From: Flavobacteriaceae bacterium
GTDB lineage: Bacteria > Bacteroidota > Bacteroidia > Flavobacteriales > Flavobacteriaceae
DNA length: 14,561 nt
Reading direction: 5' to 3'
Assembly (NCBI GenBank): GCA_013042825.1
Contig: JABDPL010000159.1
Coordinates: 1-14,561 of the forward strand
The notes beneath the pieces were generated by a model. It was not told where the DNA came from and searched no databases. It saw only the letters and a list, made by a program, of their open reading frames with translations. A program made the translations under genes and the position numbers. Below are positions 1 to 7,446 of this stretch, in pieces. How positions within the stretch are numbered: position 1 is the stretch's first letter; every line of letters begins with the position of its first letter.

Positions 1-371
1 GGATTCTTTATCCTCAAGCTGTGTTTTATTCGGGACGCCAGGCAAGGCAGCAGGTCACTTTGAATGGTATTGGCTTTTACATCGCCAAAATTATGCGCAA
101 CGATGATATAATCGAGTTCTTCAGGATCAATACCGGCATCTTCAATGGCTTTTTCTGCTGCAAAAAATCCTAAGTCTGAGGATGTGAGATGATCTTTGGC
201 GTAACGACGTTCATCAATACCCGTAATTGCCTTGAATTTTTCAACGATCACTTCGTTTGGATGCTCGATCTTTGATCCGTCGACATTCAAAAAATCATGA
301 CCATGAAAATCTTCATTCTTTTCAATGATATCGGGAATATAACTTCCTATTCCAGTTATACTAATGTTCAT
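1..371 (-). CDS. 3-oxoacyl-ACP synthase III-like protein (5' part, cut by the window edge)
   Basis: Only the first 123 codons are inside the window; the frame stays open to base 1. It starts at an ATG (371-369) and opens with MNISITGIGSYIPD, the usual start of the thiolase-fold ketosynthase III (FabH) family. It continues with the family's ITGIDERRY stretch and an AAEKAIEDAGIDPEELDYIIVA segment. The last visible residues (SRIKHSLRIKNP) lie shortly before where the active-site Cys should be, so catalytic residues cannot be checked. FabH enzymes condense an acyl-CoA with malonyl-ACP in the cytoplasm. Insertion-bearing paralogues like this one occur in flavobacteria and may serve a specialised pathway, so I do not assign fabH. 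A -7 element lies 39 bases upstream. Family call is confident, substrate unknown. Confidence 0.88.
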   Translation of the reverse strand, partial: MNISITGIGSYIPDIIEKNEDFHGHDFLNVDGSKIEHPNEVIVEKFKAITGIDERRYAKDHLTSSDLGFFAAEKAIEDAGIDPEELDYIIVAHNFGDVKANTIQSDLLPCLASRIKHSLRIKN

Positions 372-408
372 CAACAAGGGGGTTTATGCTGTAAAATTAA
401 ATTAAAGT

Positions 409-434
409 AGCAAAATTACTATCATCATTTTGCT
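409..434. repeat. Perfect inverted repeat over the ketosynthase III-like promoter
   Basis: Arms AGCAAAAT (409-416) and ATTTTGCT (427-434) are perfect 8-base inverted copies with a 10-base spacer. The left arm covers most of the -7 element. This geometry is that of a dimeric regulator's operator, but no regulator gene is adjacent, and AT-rich DNA can give such matches by chance. Confidence 0.5.
411..418 (-). promoter_or_regulatory. -7 promoter element of the ketosynthase III-like gene
   Basis: On the minus strand this reads TAATTTTG, an exact match to the Bacteroidetes -7 consensus TAnnTTTG, 39 bases before the ATG. No clear -33 TTG is seen at the usual spacing. The element lies within the left arm of a perfect palindrome (409-434), which suggests that a bound protein could block transcription. 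Confidence 0.6.
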
Positions 435-476
435 GGTAAAATGCAAATTAACCCGAATTACGATGCCCAATAGGCT

Positions 477-3323
477 CTAGGCTTCTATATAATCCTCTAT
501 AGGGGTACAGGTGCATATCAGATTTCGATCGCCATAAGCCTCATCAACCCGGCGTACACTGGGCCAAAACTTGTTTTCCCGCACAAATTCAAGTGGAAAA
601 GCTGCTTGTTCTCTCGTATATGTAAAATTCCAATAGTCGGATGTGACCATATTAATCGTATGAGGGGCATTCTTAAGAAGATTATTCGTCTCATCTTCCA
701 AAGTATCAATTTCGCGGCGAATTGAGATCAAGGCATCACAGAAGCGATCCATTGCCTCTTTACTCTCACTTTCTGTAGGTTCGATCATCATGGTCCCGGC
801 TACAGGAAACGACACTGTTGGTGCATGAAAACCATAATCCATCAGGCGTTTAGCAATGTCAACTACCTCAATACCATTTTCTTTGAACGGTCTGCAATCG
901 ATGATCATTTCATGAGCAGCACGACCGTGTTCGCCGGTATACAGGGTATCAAAATACCCATGCAGTCGTTCCTTGATATAATTAGCATTTACAATTGCTA
1001 TTTCTGTAGCTTTTGTCAATCCTTTTTCACCCAGCATTTTGATATAGCCATAGGATATCAGGCAGGCCAGGGCCGAGCCGAAAGGTGCCGATGAAATTGA
1101 TGTGATTGCCTGTTCTCCGCCAGTCTTGATAATAGGATTGCCCGGGAGGAAAGGCACTAATTGGGGTGCAACACATATAGGGCCAACCCCGGGACCGCCA
1201 CCACCGTGTGGTATGGCAAAGGTCTTATGCAGGTTCAAATGACAGACGTCAGCACCGATATTTCCCGGGTGGGTGAGCCCGACTTGGGCATTCATGTTAG
1301 CTCCATCCATATATACCTGTCCGCCATTCTCATGAATGATGCCCGTTATTTCTTTTATCGCCGACTCATAAACTCCATGTGTAGAGGGATAAGTAACCAT
1401 AAGAGCCGCCAGGGTATCCTTGTAAAGTTCGGCTTTCTGACGTAAATCATCGACGTCGATATTACCTTCTTCAGTAGATTTGGTTACGACAACCTTCATG
1501 CCTGCCATAACAGCACTTGCCGGATTTGTGCCATGAGCCGAAGAAGGGATAAGACAAATATTCCGGTGATGGTCATTTCGGGATTCATGATATGCCTTGA
1601 TAACCATCAATCCGGCAAATTCACCTTGAGCCCCGGAGTTTGGTTGAAGCGATGTTCCCGCAAAACCGGTGATTTCAGTCAATTGCTCTTCCAACTCCTG
1701 TAATACCTGCCTGTATCCTTTTACCTGGTTCTCGGGGGCCAACGGGTGAATATTACCCCAGTTCATCCAGCTTAAGGGAAGCATTTCGGCAGCGGCATTC
1801 AGTTTCATTGTGCAGGATCCCAAGGATATCATGGAATGGTTCAAAGACAGATCCTTTCGCTCCAGTTTTTTGATGTAGCGCATCAGTTCTGTTTCCGAAT
1901 GATAGCTGTTAAACACGTCATGTTGAAGAAATTCAGTGGCGCGGATAAAGGAATCATCAATCCTGGACTTTTCTTCGAGTCGATCTATTTCTAAGGGATC
2001 TTTCTTTCCAATCTTGGCGAATACCGAAATGATCGCGTTCAAATCTTTTAAACTTGTGGTTTCATTTAACGAAATGCAGGCTGAAGAGGCATCTGAATAG
2101 TAGAAGTTCATTTGTTTCTTTTCAGCAGCTGGTCTCAGTTTCTCACTGTCGACCTCGATATGCAGGGTGTCGAAGAAAGAGCTGTTTAATTGCTTATAAC
2201 CCATTTGCGTCAAAGCTGACGACAGTGCTACAGCCTTATAATGAACTTGCTTCGCAATATGCGTTAGACCGCGCGGACCATGATAAACAGCATACATTCC
2301 GGCCATTACAGCCAGTAGTACCTGCGCAGTACAGATATTGGAGGTGGCTTTATCCCGTTTGATATGCTGCTCTCGTGTTTGTAGCGCCATCCGAAGCGCG
2401 CGATTCCCGTCCATATCTTTGGTAACTCCGATAATCCGACCCGGTAAATGGCGTTTGAATGCCTCTCTTGTGGCAAAGAAGGCGGCATGAGGGCCGCCAT
2501 ATCCCATGGGTATGCCAAAACGCTGACTCGTTCCGACCACAACATCGGCATCATATCGGCCCGGTGCTTCTAACAACATCAAACTAAGAATATCGGCTGC
2601 GACGGCAACCCGTATTTGCTTTTCATGTGATTTTTGAATGAACTTTTCCAAATCGGGAATCTCACCATGCTTGCCCGGGTATTGCACCAGTGCCCCAAAA
2701 TACTCGGTTGTTGGATCAAAGTCTCTGATCGATCCCACTTCAAGAATAATGCCTAAGGGATACGACCGGGTTTGAAGAACAGAAAGGGTTTGTGGCAATA
2801 CCTGATCATCTACAAAGAATTTTACGACAGCATCTTTTTTCTGATGTCGCTCACGAACCGAGAAAAGAAGGCCCATGGCCTCTGCTGCCGCAGTGCCTTC
2901 ATCAAGCAAGGAGGCATTGGAGATCTCCATTCCGGTAAGATCGGTAATCACGGTTTGAAAATTCAATAGCGCTTCAAGCCTGCCTTGTGCTATTTCTGCC
3001 TGGTAAGGTGTGTAAGCCGTATACCACCCCGGATTTTCAAGTATATTTCTTTGGATGACCGGAGGTAAAATTGAAGGGTGGTAACCCAGGCCGATATATG
3101 AGGTAAAAACCTTATTCATCTGGCCTAGATGGTGTATATGTTTCAGGAATTCGTATTCGCTGATTGGAGGGTCCAGTTCCAAAGATTTTTTTAACCTTAT
3201 GTTTTCCGGAACAGTTTCATCTATAAGCTGATCTACTGAATCGACGTCGATAACTTTAAGCATGTCCTGGACATCCTTAGAATTTGGTCCGATATGACGA
3301 ATAGAGAAGTCGTTAGTGTTCAT
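477..3323 (-). CDS. gcvP: Glycine dehydrogenase (decarboxylating), glycine cleavage system P-protein
   Basis: The product is 948 residues, normal for the single-chain P-protein. This cytoplasmic PLP enzyme decarboxylates glycine and passes the aminomethyl group to the lipoyl arm of the H-protein. The N-terminal half carries RHIGP near residue 9 and GYGGPHAAFF. The C-terminal half carries SLGSCTMKLNAAAEM, SSAHGTNPASA and the cofactor segment HLNLHKTFAIPHGGGGPG. The PLP-binding lysine is Lys700 in NLHKTF. The ATG at 3323 gives the expected N-terminus and follows a -7 element by 24 bases; there is no Shine-Dalgarno. The genes for the H, T and L proteins are not in the window, as is usual in flavobacteria where the system is scattered. 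No frameshift or missing motif is seen. Confidence 0.98.
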   Translation of the reverse strand: MNTNDFSIRHIGPNSKDVQDMLKVIDVDSVDQLIDETVPENIRLKKSLELDPPISEYEFLKHIHHLGQMNKVFTSYIGLGYHPSILPPVIQRNILENPGWYTAYTPYQAEIAQGRLEALLNFQTVITDLTGMEISNASLLDEGTAAAEAMGLLFSVRERHQKKDAVVKFFVDDQVLPQTLSVLQTRSYPLGIILEVGSIRDFDPTTEYFGALVQYPGKHGEIPDLEKFIQKSHEKQIRVAVAADILSLMLLEAPGRYDADVVVGTSQRFGIPMGYGGPHAAFFATREAFKRHLPGRIIGVTKDMDGNRALRMALQTREQHIKRDKATSNICTAQVLLAVMAGMYAVYHGPRGLTHIAKQVHYKAVALSSALTQMGYKQLNSSFFDTLHIEVDSEKLRPAAEKKQMNFYYSDASSACISLNETTSLKDLNAIISVFAKIGKKDPLEIDRLEEKSRIDDSFIRATEFLQHDVFNSYHSETELMRYIKKLERKDLSLNHSMISLGSCTMKLNAAAEMLPLSWMNWGNIHPLAPENQVKGYRQVLQELEEQLTEITGFAGTSLQPNSGAQGEFAGLMVIKAYHESRNDHHRNICLIPSSAHGTNPASAVMAGMKVVVTKSTEEGNIDVDDLRQKAELYKDTLAALMVTYPSTHGVYESAIKEITGIIHENGGQVYMDGANMNAQVGLTHPGNIGADVCHLNLHKTFAIPHGGGGPGVGPICVAPQLVPFLPGNPIIKTGGEQAITSISSAPFGSALACLISYGYIKMLGEKGLTKATEIAIVNANYIKERLHGYFDTLYTGEHGRAAHEMIIDCRPFKENGIEVVDIAKRLMDYGFHAPTVSFPVAGTMMIEPTESESKEAMDRFCDALISIRREIDTLEDETNNLLKNAPHTINMVTSDYWNFTYTREQAAFPLEFVRENKFWPSVRRVDEAYGDRNLICTCTPIEDYIEA

Positions 3324-3347
3324 ATTTCACTGCTGCATTTTAATGAG

Positions 3348-3355
3348 CAAAATTA
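3348..3355 (-). promoter_or_regulatory. -7 promoter element of gcvP
   Basis: The minus strand reads TAATTTTG, an exact TAnnTTTG match, 24 bases before the gcvP ATG. A leader of about 20 bases would result. No convincing -33 TTG is present. I see no room for a glycine riboswitch in so short a leader. Confidence 0.6.
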
Positions 3356-3429
3356 AGGAAATCTGAGTTCATTTGCATTTAACATTATGAAAGTTTTTAA
3401 CGAAAAAATTGGGTTGTTAACAGTTTGCT

Positions 3430-3437
3430 TACATTTG
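3430..3437 (+). promoter_or_regulatory. -7 promoter element before the UbiA-like gene
   Basis: TACATTTG matches TAnnTTTG exactly, and a TTG at 3409-3411 sits 18 bases upstream as a fair -33 element. The element ends only 4 bases before the ATG at 3442, so the transcript would have almost no leader. Either the mRNA is leaderless or translation begins further in. Confidence 0.55.
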
Positions 3438-3441
3438 TTTT

Positions 3442-4275
3442 ATGCTCTTGCTGCGCCGGATTTTTGAGTTTTATATCAATAGTCATATGCATGTCGCTAT
3501 CGCAATATGCAGCCTGGTACTTGTAACATATCTAACTTTTGATTTACCGGCGAACACAGACCTGCTGGGCTTTGTATTTTTCGGAGCCATAAGTGGTTAT
3601 AATTTTATTAAATATTTCGGTATCGCGAGATTCCACCATAGGCGGCTGGCCCCATGGCTGAGGCATATTCAGATATTTGCTCTAATCGCTTTTATGGGCC
3701 TGGTGTTTTTCGCTTTGAGATTAAGCATTTATACCTTGTTATTATTCCTGAGTATGGGATTGATAACATTTTTTTATACAATACCATTTCTTCCAAAAAA
3801 AATGCTCCTATATAAAGGAACAAATCTCCGTGGAATAAGTGGAATCAAGATTTATGTTGTCGCATTGGTTTGGACTGCAGTCACGGTCGTAATACCGATG
3901 GAAGATTGTGGCTATGCCATTTCCAATGATGTGATCATACAGGCATTTCAGATTTTTCTATATGTAATAGTGGCGACATTGCCTTTTGAGATCAGGGATC
4001 TGCAATACGACAGTCTGAAACTGGCAACAATTCCGCAGCAAATCGGGTTAGGCGCCACCAAGGCCGCGGGAACAGCACTGATTTTTCTAATAATCGGGAT
4101 GGAATTATTCAAAGATGAATTAGAAATCGGGAAAACTGTGGTTTTGGTTTTGGTAATGCTAATTAGTCTGCTCTTCTTGCTTTTCAGTAAAAAAAATCAA
4201 ATACAATATTACAGTTCCTTCTGGGTTGAAGCGATTCCCATTGTATGGCTCCTTCTGATATGGGGAATTAACTAA
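3442..4275 (+). CDS. UbiA-like polytopic membrane protein
   Basis: This 277-residue protein is almost wholly hydrophobic, with about eight or nine predicted membrane spans (roughly 17-33, 40-57, 72-90, 95-113, 132-150, 165-182, 205-220, 233-248, 262-276). After span 6 it has EIRDLQYD (Glu183, Asp186, Asp190) followed by KLATIPQQIG. That resembles the second Asp-rich loop of UbiA prenyltransferases, which ends in a similar T-P-x-x-x-G stretch. The first loop, normally NDxxDxxxD, is replaced by YNFIKYFGIARFHHRR without acidic residues, so prenyl transfer is doubtful. I recall similar flavobacterial proteins annotated only as hypothetical. The start at 3442 keeps an N-terminal FYINSHMHVA stretch that looks conserved; Met16 (3487) is the alternative. 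It overlaps the end of the opposing anti-sigma gene by 4 bases. Confidence 0.75.
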   Translation: MLLLRRIFEFYINSHMHVAIAICSLVLVTYLTFDLPANTDLLGFVFFGAISGYNFIKYFGIARFHHRRLAPWLRHIQIFALIAFMGLVFFALRLSIYTLLLFLSMGLITFFYTIPFLPKKMLLYKGTNLRGISGIKIYVVALVWTAVTVVIPMEDCGYAISNDVIIQAFQIFLYVIVATLPFEIRDLQYDSLKLATIPQQIGLGATKAAGTALIFLIIGMELFKDELEIGKTVVLVLVMLISLLFLLFSKKNQIQYYSSFWVEAIPIVWLLLIWGIN

Positions 4276-4535
4276 TTATTGTTTGATAACTCCTTATCGA
4301 AGGCATTTTTCAAGGCCGCTTTTTCCTTTTCGTTCAAACAATCGACATCATCTTTTTGCATGAGTTTTGAAAGCCGGGAGTTACCTGCAGTGTATCTCCG
4401 GCAGGCCCTGCAATAGATCAGATGGATATTGAGTTTGAACTTTTCCCAAAAAGAGGCTTCCCGGTATTGCGATTTGTCGCAGTTAATGTTAGCCTCTTCA
4501 CACGATATCATGAATCCCTTTCTTTTTTTCATCAT
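4272..4535 (-). CDS. Small zinc-binding anti-sigma-like protein, no membrane segment
   Basis: The 87-residue product is hydrophilic and cysteine-rich. It contains His38-x3-Cys42-x2-Cys45 (HLIYCRAC), the core motif of zinc-binding anti-sigma (ZAS) proteins, with further Cys at 12, 19 and 66 that could complete a zinc or redox site. It starts 6 bases after the sigma factor stop, so the two are almost certainly co-transcribed and probably regulate one another. There is no transmembrane helix or periplasmic domain, so if it binds the sigma factor it acts in the cytoplasm, as RsrA and ChrR do. The start could be Met1, Met2 or Met9 (before ISCEEA). Direct binding is inferred from motif and position. 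Confidence 0.7.
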   Translation of the reverse strand: MMKKRKGFMISCEEANINCDKSQYREASFWEKFKLNIHLIYCRACRRYTAGNSRLSKLMQKDDVDCLNEKEKAALKNAFDKELSNNN

Positions 4536-4541
4536 GTAGAG

Positions 4542-5096
4542 TTATAGCCAACTATCCTTCAAACACGAAGCCAATGCAGCACGTGCCCTATGGATAATCA
4601 CCCAAAGATTAGACGCTGTTATATTCAGTTCATTACAGATTGCCTCGGTGTCATAGCCTAACAGGGTCTTCATTTTGAATATCCTGGCTTGTTTTTCCGG
4701 CAGTTTATCAATACAATTGTGAATAGCGAGTCCGAGCTCGGTATTTTCAAGGGTGTCCTCGGCTGTCCGATCAAAGGGGTCAGCTACGTGCTGCTCCAGC
4801 CAGTTGCCCTCATCACCATCTTCCTTACTAAAGTTGACCCTAACCTCAGCCTGACCTTTGGTTGAATTTATACGCCTGTAATGATCTATGATCTTCCGCT
4901 TTAAAATGCTAATTAGCCAGGTGCGTTCACTGGCCTGGCCTTTAAAGTTGTCCTTCGATCTCAAACCGGCAAGGAAAGTCTCCTGAACCAGATCCTGTGC
5001 TGTCTCCCTGTCGTTTACACGCGAAATGGTATAATTGAACAGATAATCTGAATATCTGTCGATCCATGTATTCGGAAATAGTTTGTGATCAGACAT
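4542..5096 (-). CDS. ECF-family RNA polymerase sigma factor
   Basis: The 184-residue product has the two-domain layout of extracytoplasmic-function sigma factors. Region 2 spans about residues 13-80 and includes RETAQDLVQETFLAGL, then RTWLISILKRKIIDHYRR, which contacts the -10 element. Region 4 spans about 125-180 and ends in a helix-turn-helix (NITASNLWVIIHRARAALASCL). An acidic linker of about 45 residues joins them. The open frame extends upstream to a TTG at 5117, but that codon is one base from the -7 element, so transcription would begin at or after it. The ATG at 5096 is therefore chosen; it gives MSDHKLFPNTW. The anti-sigma-like gene follows at once. The signal sensed and the target genes are unknown. 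Confidence 0.92.
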   Translation of the reverse strand: MSDHKLFPNTWIDRYSDYLFNYTISRVNDRETAQDLVQETFLAGLRSKDNFKGQASERTWLISILKRKIIDHYRRINSTKGQAEVRVNFSKEDGDEGNWLEQHVADPFDRTAEDTLENTELGLAIHNCIDKLPEKQARIFKMKTLLGYDTEAICNELNITASNLWVIIHRARAALASCLKDSWL

Positions 5097-5118
5097 ATGT
5101 GATCTTCTGGTAAACAAT

Positions 5119-5126
5119 CAAAAATA
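5119..5126 (-). promoter_or_regulatory. -7 promoter element of the sigma/anti-sigma operon
   Basis: The minus strand reads TATTTTTG, an exact TAnnTTTG match, 22 bases before the ATG at 5096. A housekeeping-type promoter is thus likely. ECF genes often also drive themselves, but I cannot recognise a second, self-directed promoter. The element also rules against the TTG start at 5117. Confidence 0.55.
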
Positions 5127-5183
5127 GAAATAATTATGCATTTGATCCGTTAGCCGTTTTTTAACTCTAGGGTTATCATCGGT

Positions 5184-7211
5184 TTAAAGCAATCCTGCAC
5201 GTCGTAACAAGGCATCGGGATTAGGTTCTTTGCCCCTGAAGGCTTTATAAAGGTCCATGGGATCTTCAGTACCACCCTTTGCCAAAATGTTTGTTTTAAA
5301 ACTCCGGGAGGCCTCTTTGTTGAAAACACCTTTTTCCTTAAATAACTCAAAGGCATCGGCATCCAGCACCTCCGCCCATTTATAGCTGTAGTAACCGGAA
5401 GCATAACCTCCCTGGAAAATATGAGAGAAAGATGTACTCATACAGTTTTCTTCAATATCAGGATAGAACTCCGTGCCTTCGAAGGCTTTCTTTTCGTGAG
5501 CCTTCACATCTGAAATTTCTGAAGGATCCTGTGAATGCCAGCTCAAATCCAATAAACCAAAACTGATTTGCCTTACCGTTTTCATGCCTTCCTGGAAAGT
5601 TGATGAATCCTTAATGCTTTGAAGCAATTCCATGGGTAGAATTTCACCGGTTTCATAGTGTTTTGCAAACAGTTTCAATGCTTCCGCTTCATAGCACCAA
5701 TTCTCCATGATCTGGCTCGGCAGTTCAACAAAATCCCAATAGACATTTGTTCCGGAAAGCCCCGGGTACCTGGTATTGGCTAACATGCCATGAAGTGCAT
5801 GGCCGAATTCATGAAAAAGTGTTTTAACTTCATAAAATGTTAGAAGCGATGGCTTTGATGCTGTCGATTTGGAGAAATTACAAACGATGGATGCATGAGG
5901 TCGGTGATTTTCTCCGTTCTTCTTGTACTGCGTTTTATAGGATGTCATCCAGGCTCCGTTACGTTTGCCGGGTCTGGGAAAGAAATCTGCGTAGAGCAAT
6001 GCGATATAGGCCCCTTTCAGATCACTGACCTTATAAGTTCTTACGTCCTCATGATACCTGTCGATATTATCGATTTCATCAAATTTAAGATCGAACAGTC
6101 GGGAGGCCACTTCAAAGACACCGTCGATCACTTGTTCCAGCTTGAAATACGGTTTGAGTTTCTCGTCATCTATTCTGAAGAGTTCCTGTTTGAGTTTTTC
6201 TGAATAATAGGCGCTATCCCACTTCTGGAGTTTATCGATATCATCGCGCTTTCGGGCAAAATTTGACAACTGATCGAATTCGCTATCGGCAGCCGGCTTG
6301 GCTTTTGCAAGCAATTCTTCAAGGAAGGTCTTGACCCTGCCTGGGCGTTTTGCCATACGCTCTTCCAGAACAAAATGTGAATGATTTTCAAAACCTAATA
6401 ATCTGGCCCGATTGAAACGCAGGTTGGCAATCCGCAAAACCAATTCTCTGTTGTCATTTGCATCACCCTTATATCCTCTGCTTCCGAAGGCAAGAGCTAT
6501 TTTTTTTCTTTGTTCTCGCTTATCGGTGTAAGTAATAAATGGCACATAGCTCGGATAGTGGAGCGTAAAGATCCAACCATCTTTTCCCTTGGATTTCGCC
6601 AACTGACTGGCTGTTTCAACTGCAGATTCAGGGATGCCGGCTATGTCTTCTTCGTTTTCCAGATGTAATTCAAACGCATTGGTGTCTGCCAGAACATGTT
6701 CACCAAAACTCAGTTTTAATTTTCCCAGTTCTTTATCGATCTCGCGAAGCTCGGCTTTATCTGTATCGCAGAGATTAGCGCCATTTCTTACGAATGCTTT
6801 GTATTTCCTGTCCAATAGTGTTTTCTGTTCCTTATCCAGGTTGAGTTTGTCCTGTTGTTCAAATACCGATCGAACACGCGCAAATAGTTTTTCATTAAGC
6901 AGTATATCGTTGCTAAATTCGGATAACAGCGGGGACACCTCCTGCGCAACAGCTTGAATCGCATCGTTGGTCTCTGCCGAATTCAGGTTGAAAAAAATAC
7001 TGGAGATCCTATCCAACCGTTCCGCTGCAAAATCCAAAGCTGCAACCGTATTTTGAAAATCCGGGGTTTCTTTTGAATCAGCTATCGCATCGATCTCAGA
7101 TTTGCCTTCTGCAATGGCATTTTTGAAAGCCGGAAGGAAATCATCAGCTGAAATTTTAGAAAAAGGAACCGTATCGTAGGGTGTTTCAAATGGATAATCG
7201 AGAATGTTCAT
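5184..7211 (-). CDS. M3-family zinc metallopeptidase (Dcp / oligopeptidase A type)
   Basis: The product is 675 residues, the usual length of bacterial Dcp and oligopeptidase A (about 680). The active site is HEFGH at 467-471, with His467 and His471 as zinc ligands and Glu468 as catalytic base. Glu496 in VELPSQIMENW is the third ligand, at the 29-residue spacing I recall for E. coli Dcp. The C-terminus DPMDLYKAFRGKEPN...LLRRAGLL is also characteristic. There is no signal peptide, so it is a cytoplasmic enzyme that trims short peptides in protein turnover. Whether it releases dipeptides (Dcp) or acts as an endo-oligopeptidase (PrlC/OpdA) cannot be told from this sequence. The ATG at 7211 fits the family N-terminus. 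It appears monocistronic: a terminator lies upstream and the sigma operon downstream has its own promoter. Confidence 0.95.
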   Translation of the reverse strand: MNILDYPFETPYDTVPFSKISADDFLPAFKNAIAEGKSEIDAIADSKETPDFQNTVAALDFAAERLDRISSIFFNLNSAETNDAIQAVAQEVSPLLSEFSNDILLNEKLFARVRSVFEQQDKLNLDKEQKTLLDRKYKAFVRNGANLCDTDKAELREIDKELGKLKLSFGEHVLADTNAFELHLENEEDIAGIPESAVETASQLAKSKGKDGWIFTLHYPSYVPFITYTDKREQRKKIALAFGSRGYKGDANDNRELVLRIANLRFNRARLLGFENHSHFVLEERMAKRPGRVKTFLEELLAKAKPAADSEFDQLSNFARKRDDIDKLQKWDSAYYSEKLKQELFRIDDEKLKPYFKLEQVIDGVFEVASRLFDLKFDEIDNIDRYHEDVRTYKVSDLKGAYIALLYADFFPRPGKRNGAWMTSYKTQYKKNGENHRPHASIVCNFSKSTASKPSLLTFYEVKTLFHEFGHALHGMLANTRYPGLSGTNVYWDFVELPSQIMENWCYEAEALKLFAKHYETGEILPMELLQSIKDSSTFQEGMKTVRQISFGLLDLSWHSQDPSEISDVKAHEKKAFEGTEFYPDIEENCMSTSFSHIFQGGYASGYYSYKWAEVLDADAFELFKEKGVFNKEASRSFKTNILAKGGTEDPMDLYKAFRGKEPNPDALLRRAGLL

Positions 7212-7298
7212 ATTTAATGATTTGTAAAGAATTTAATAATAATCGGATTACAAATAGGAAGGCGTAGTAAGTGTTTTCTTTCGAGTCAATAGCAGTTA

Positions 7299-7344
7299 TT
7301 AATTTTAATTAACAATTGATTTTCAGTTAGTTAATTTTTAATTA
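7299..7344. repeat. Pair of AT-rich near-palindromic repeats
   Basis: TTAATTTTAATTAA (7299-7312) and TTAATTTTTAATTA (7331-7344) are near-identical copies, each almost its own reverse complement, with starts 32 bases apart, close to three helical turns. They lie just upstream of the promoter-like element at 7343. They could be paired protein sites or UP-element-like DNA; simple AT richness is the alternative. Confidence 0.35.
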
Positions 7345-7446
7345 CTTTCGTCCTGAATTTTTCATGGAGTTACTCAAACTCTTTAAAAAATGGTTGATTA
7401 ATAGCAATTATAAAACCTCGGTTCTAAATCGAGGTTTTATTTTTTC
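7343..7446 (+). ncRNA. Possible small RNA with promoter-like element and intrinsic terminator
   Basis: The plus strand between the peptidase and purE has no convincing protein gene, yet it carries a promoter-like TACTTTCG (7343-7350, one mismatch from TAnnTTTG) and a strong plus-strand terminator at 7410-7446. A transcript from about 7354 to 7446 would be about 90 bases. Its 3' end would overlap the last codon and stop of purE in antisense. A 42-codon frame from the ATG at 7364 crosses the terminator hairpin, so it is unlikely to be translated in full. The alternative is that the hairpin only terminates the minus-strand purKE transcript. Confidence 0.3.
7410..7440. terminator. Bidirectional intrinsic terminator after purE
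   Basis: Arms ATAAAACCTCG (7410-7420) and CGAGGTTTTAT (7430-7440) form a perfect 11-base-pair stem with a 9-base loop. On the plus strand it is followed by a run of T (7440-7445), the stronger direction. On the minus strand the arm ends in TTTTAT and can terminate the purKE transcript; the purE stop codon lies inside the stem. Confidence 0.85.

Noticed and set aside
471..480. Short GC-rich symmetry just after gcvP as a terminator
   Set aside because: Only three to four bases can pair and no T-run follows.
3324..3441. Glycine riboswitch upstream of gcvP
   Set aside because: The leader expected from the -7 element is only about 20 bases, too short for the aptamer, and no paired glycine-aptamer structure is visible.
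6634..6957. Open frame of about 107 codons on the plus strand within the peptidase gene
   Set aside because: It lies wholly antisense to a well-conserved M3 peptidase, is serine-rich as expected of a shadow frame, and has no promoter or recognisable domain.
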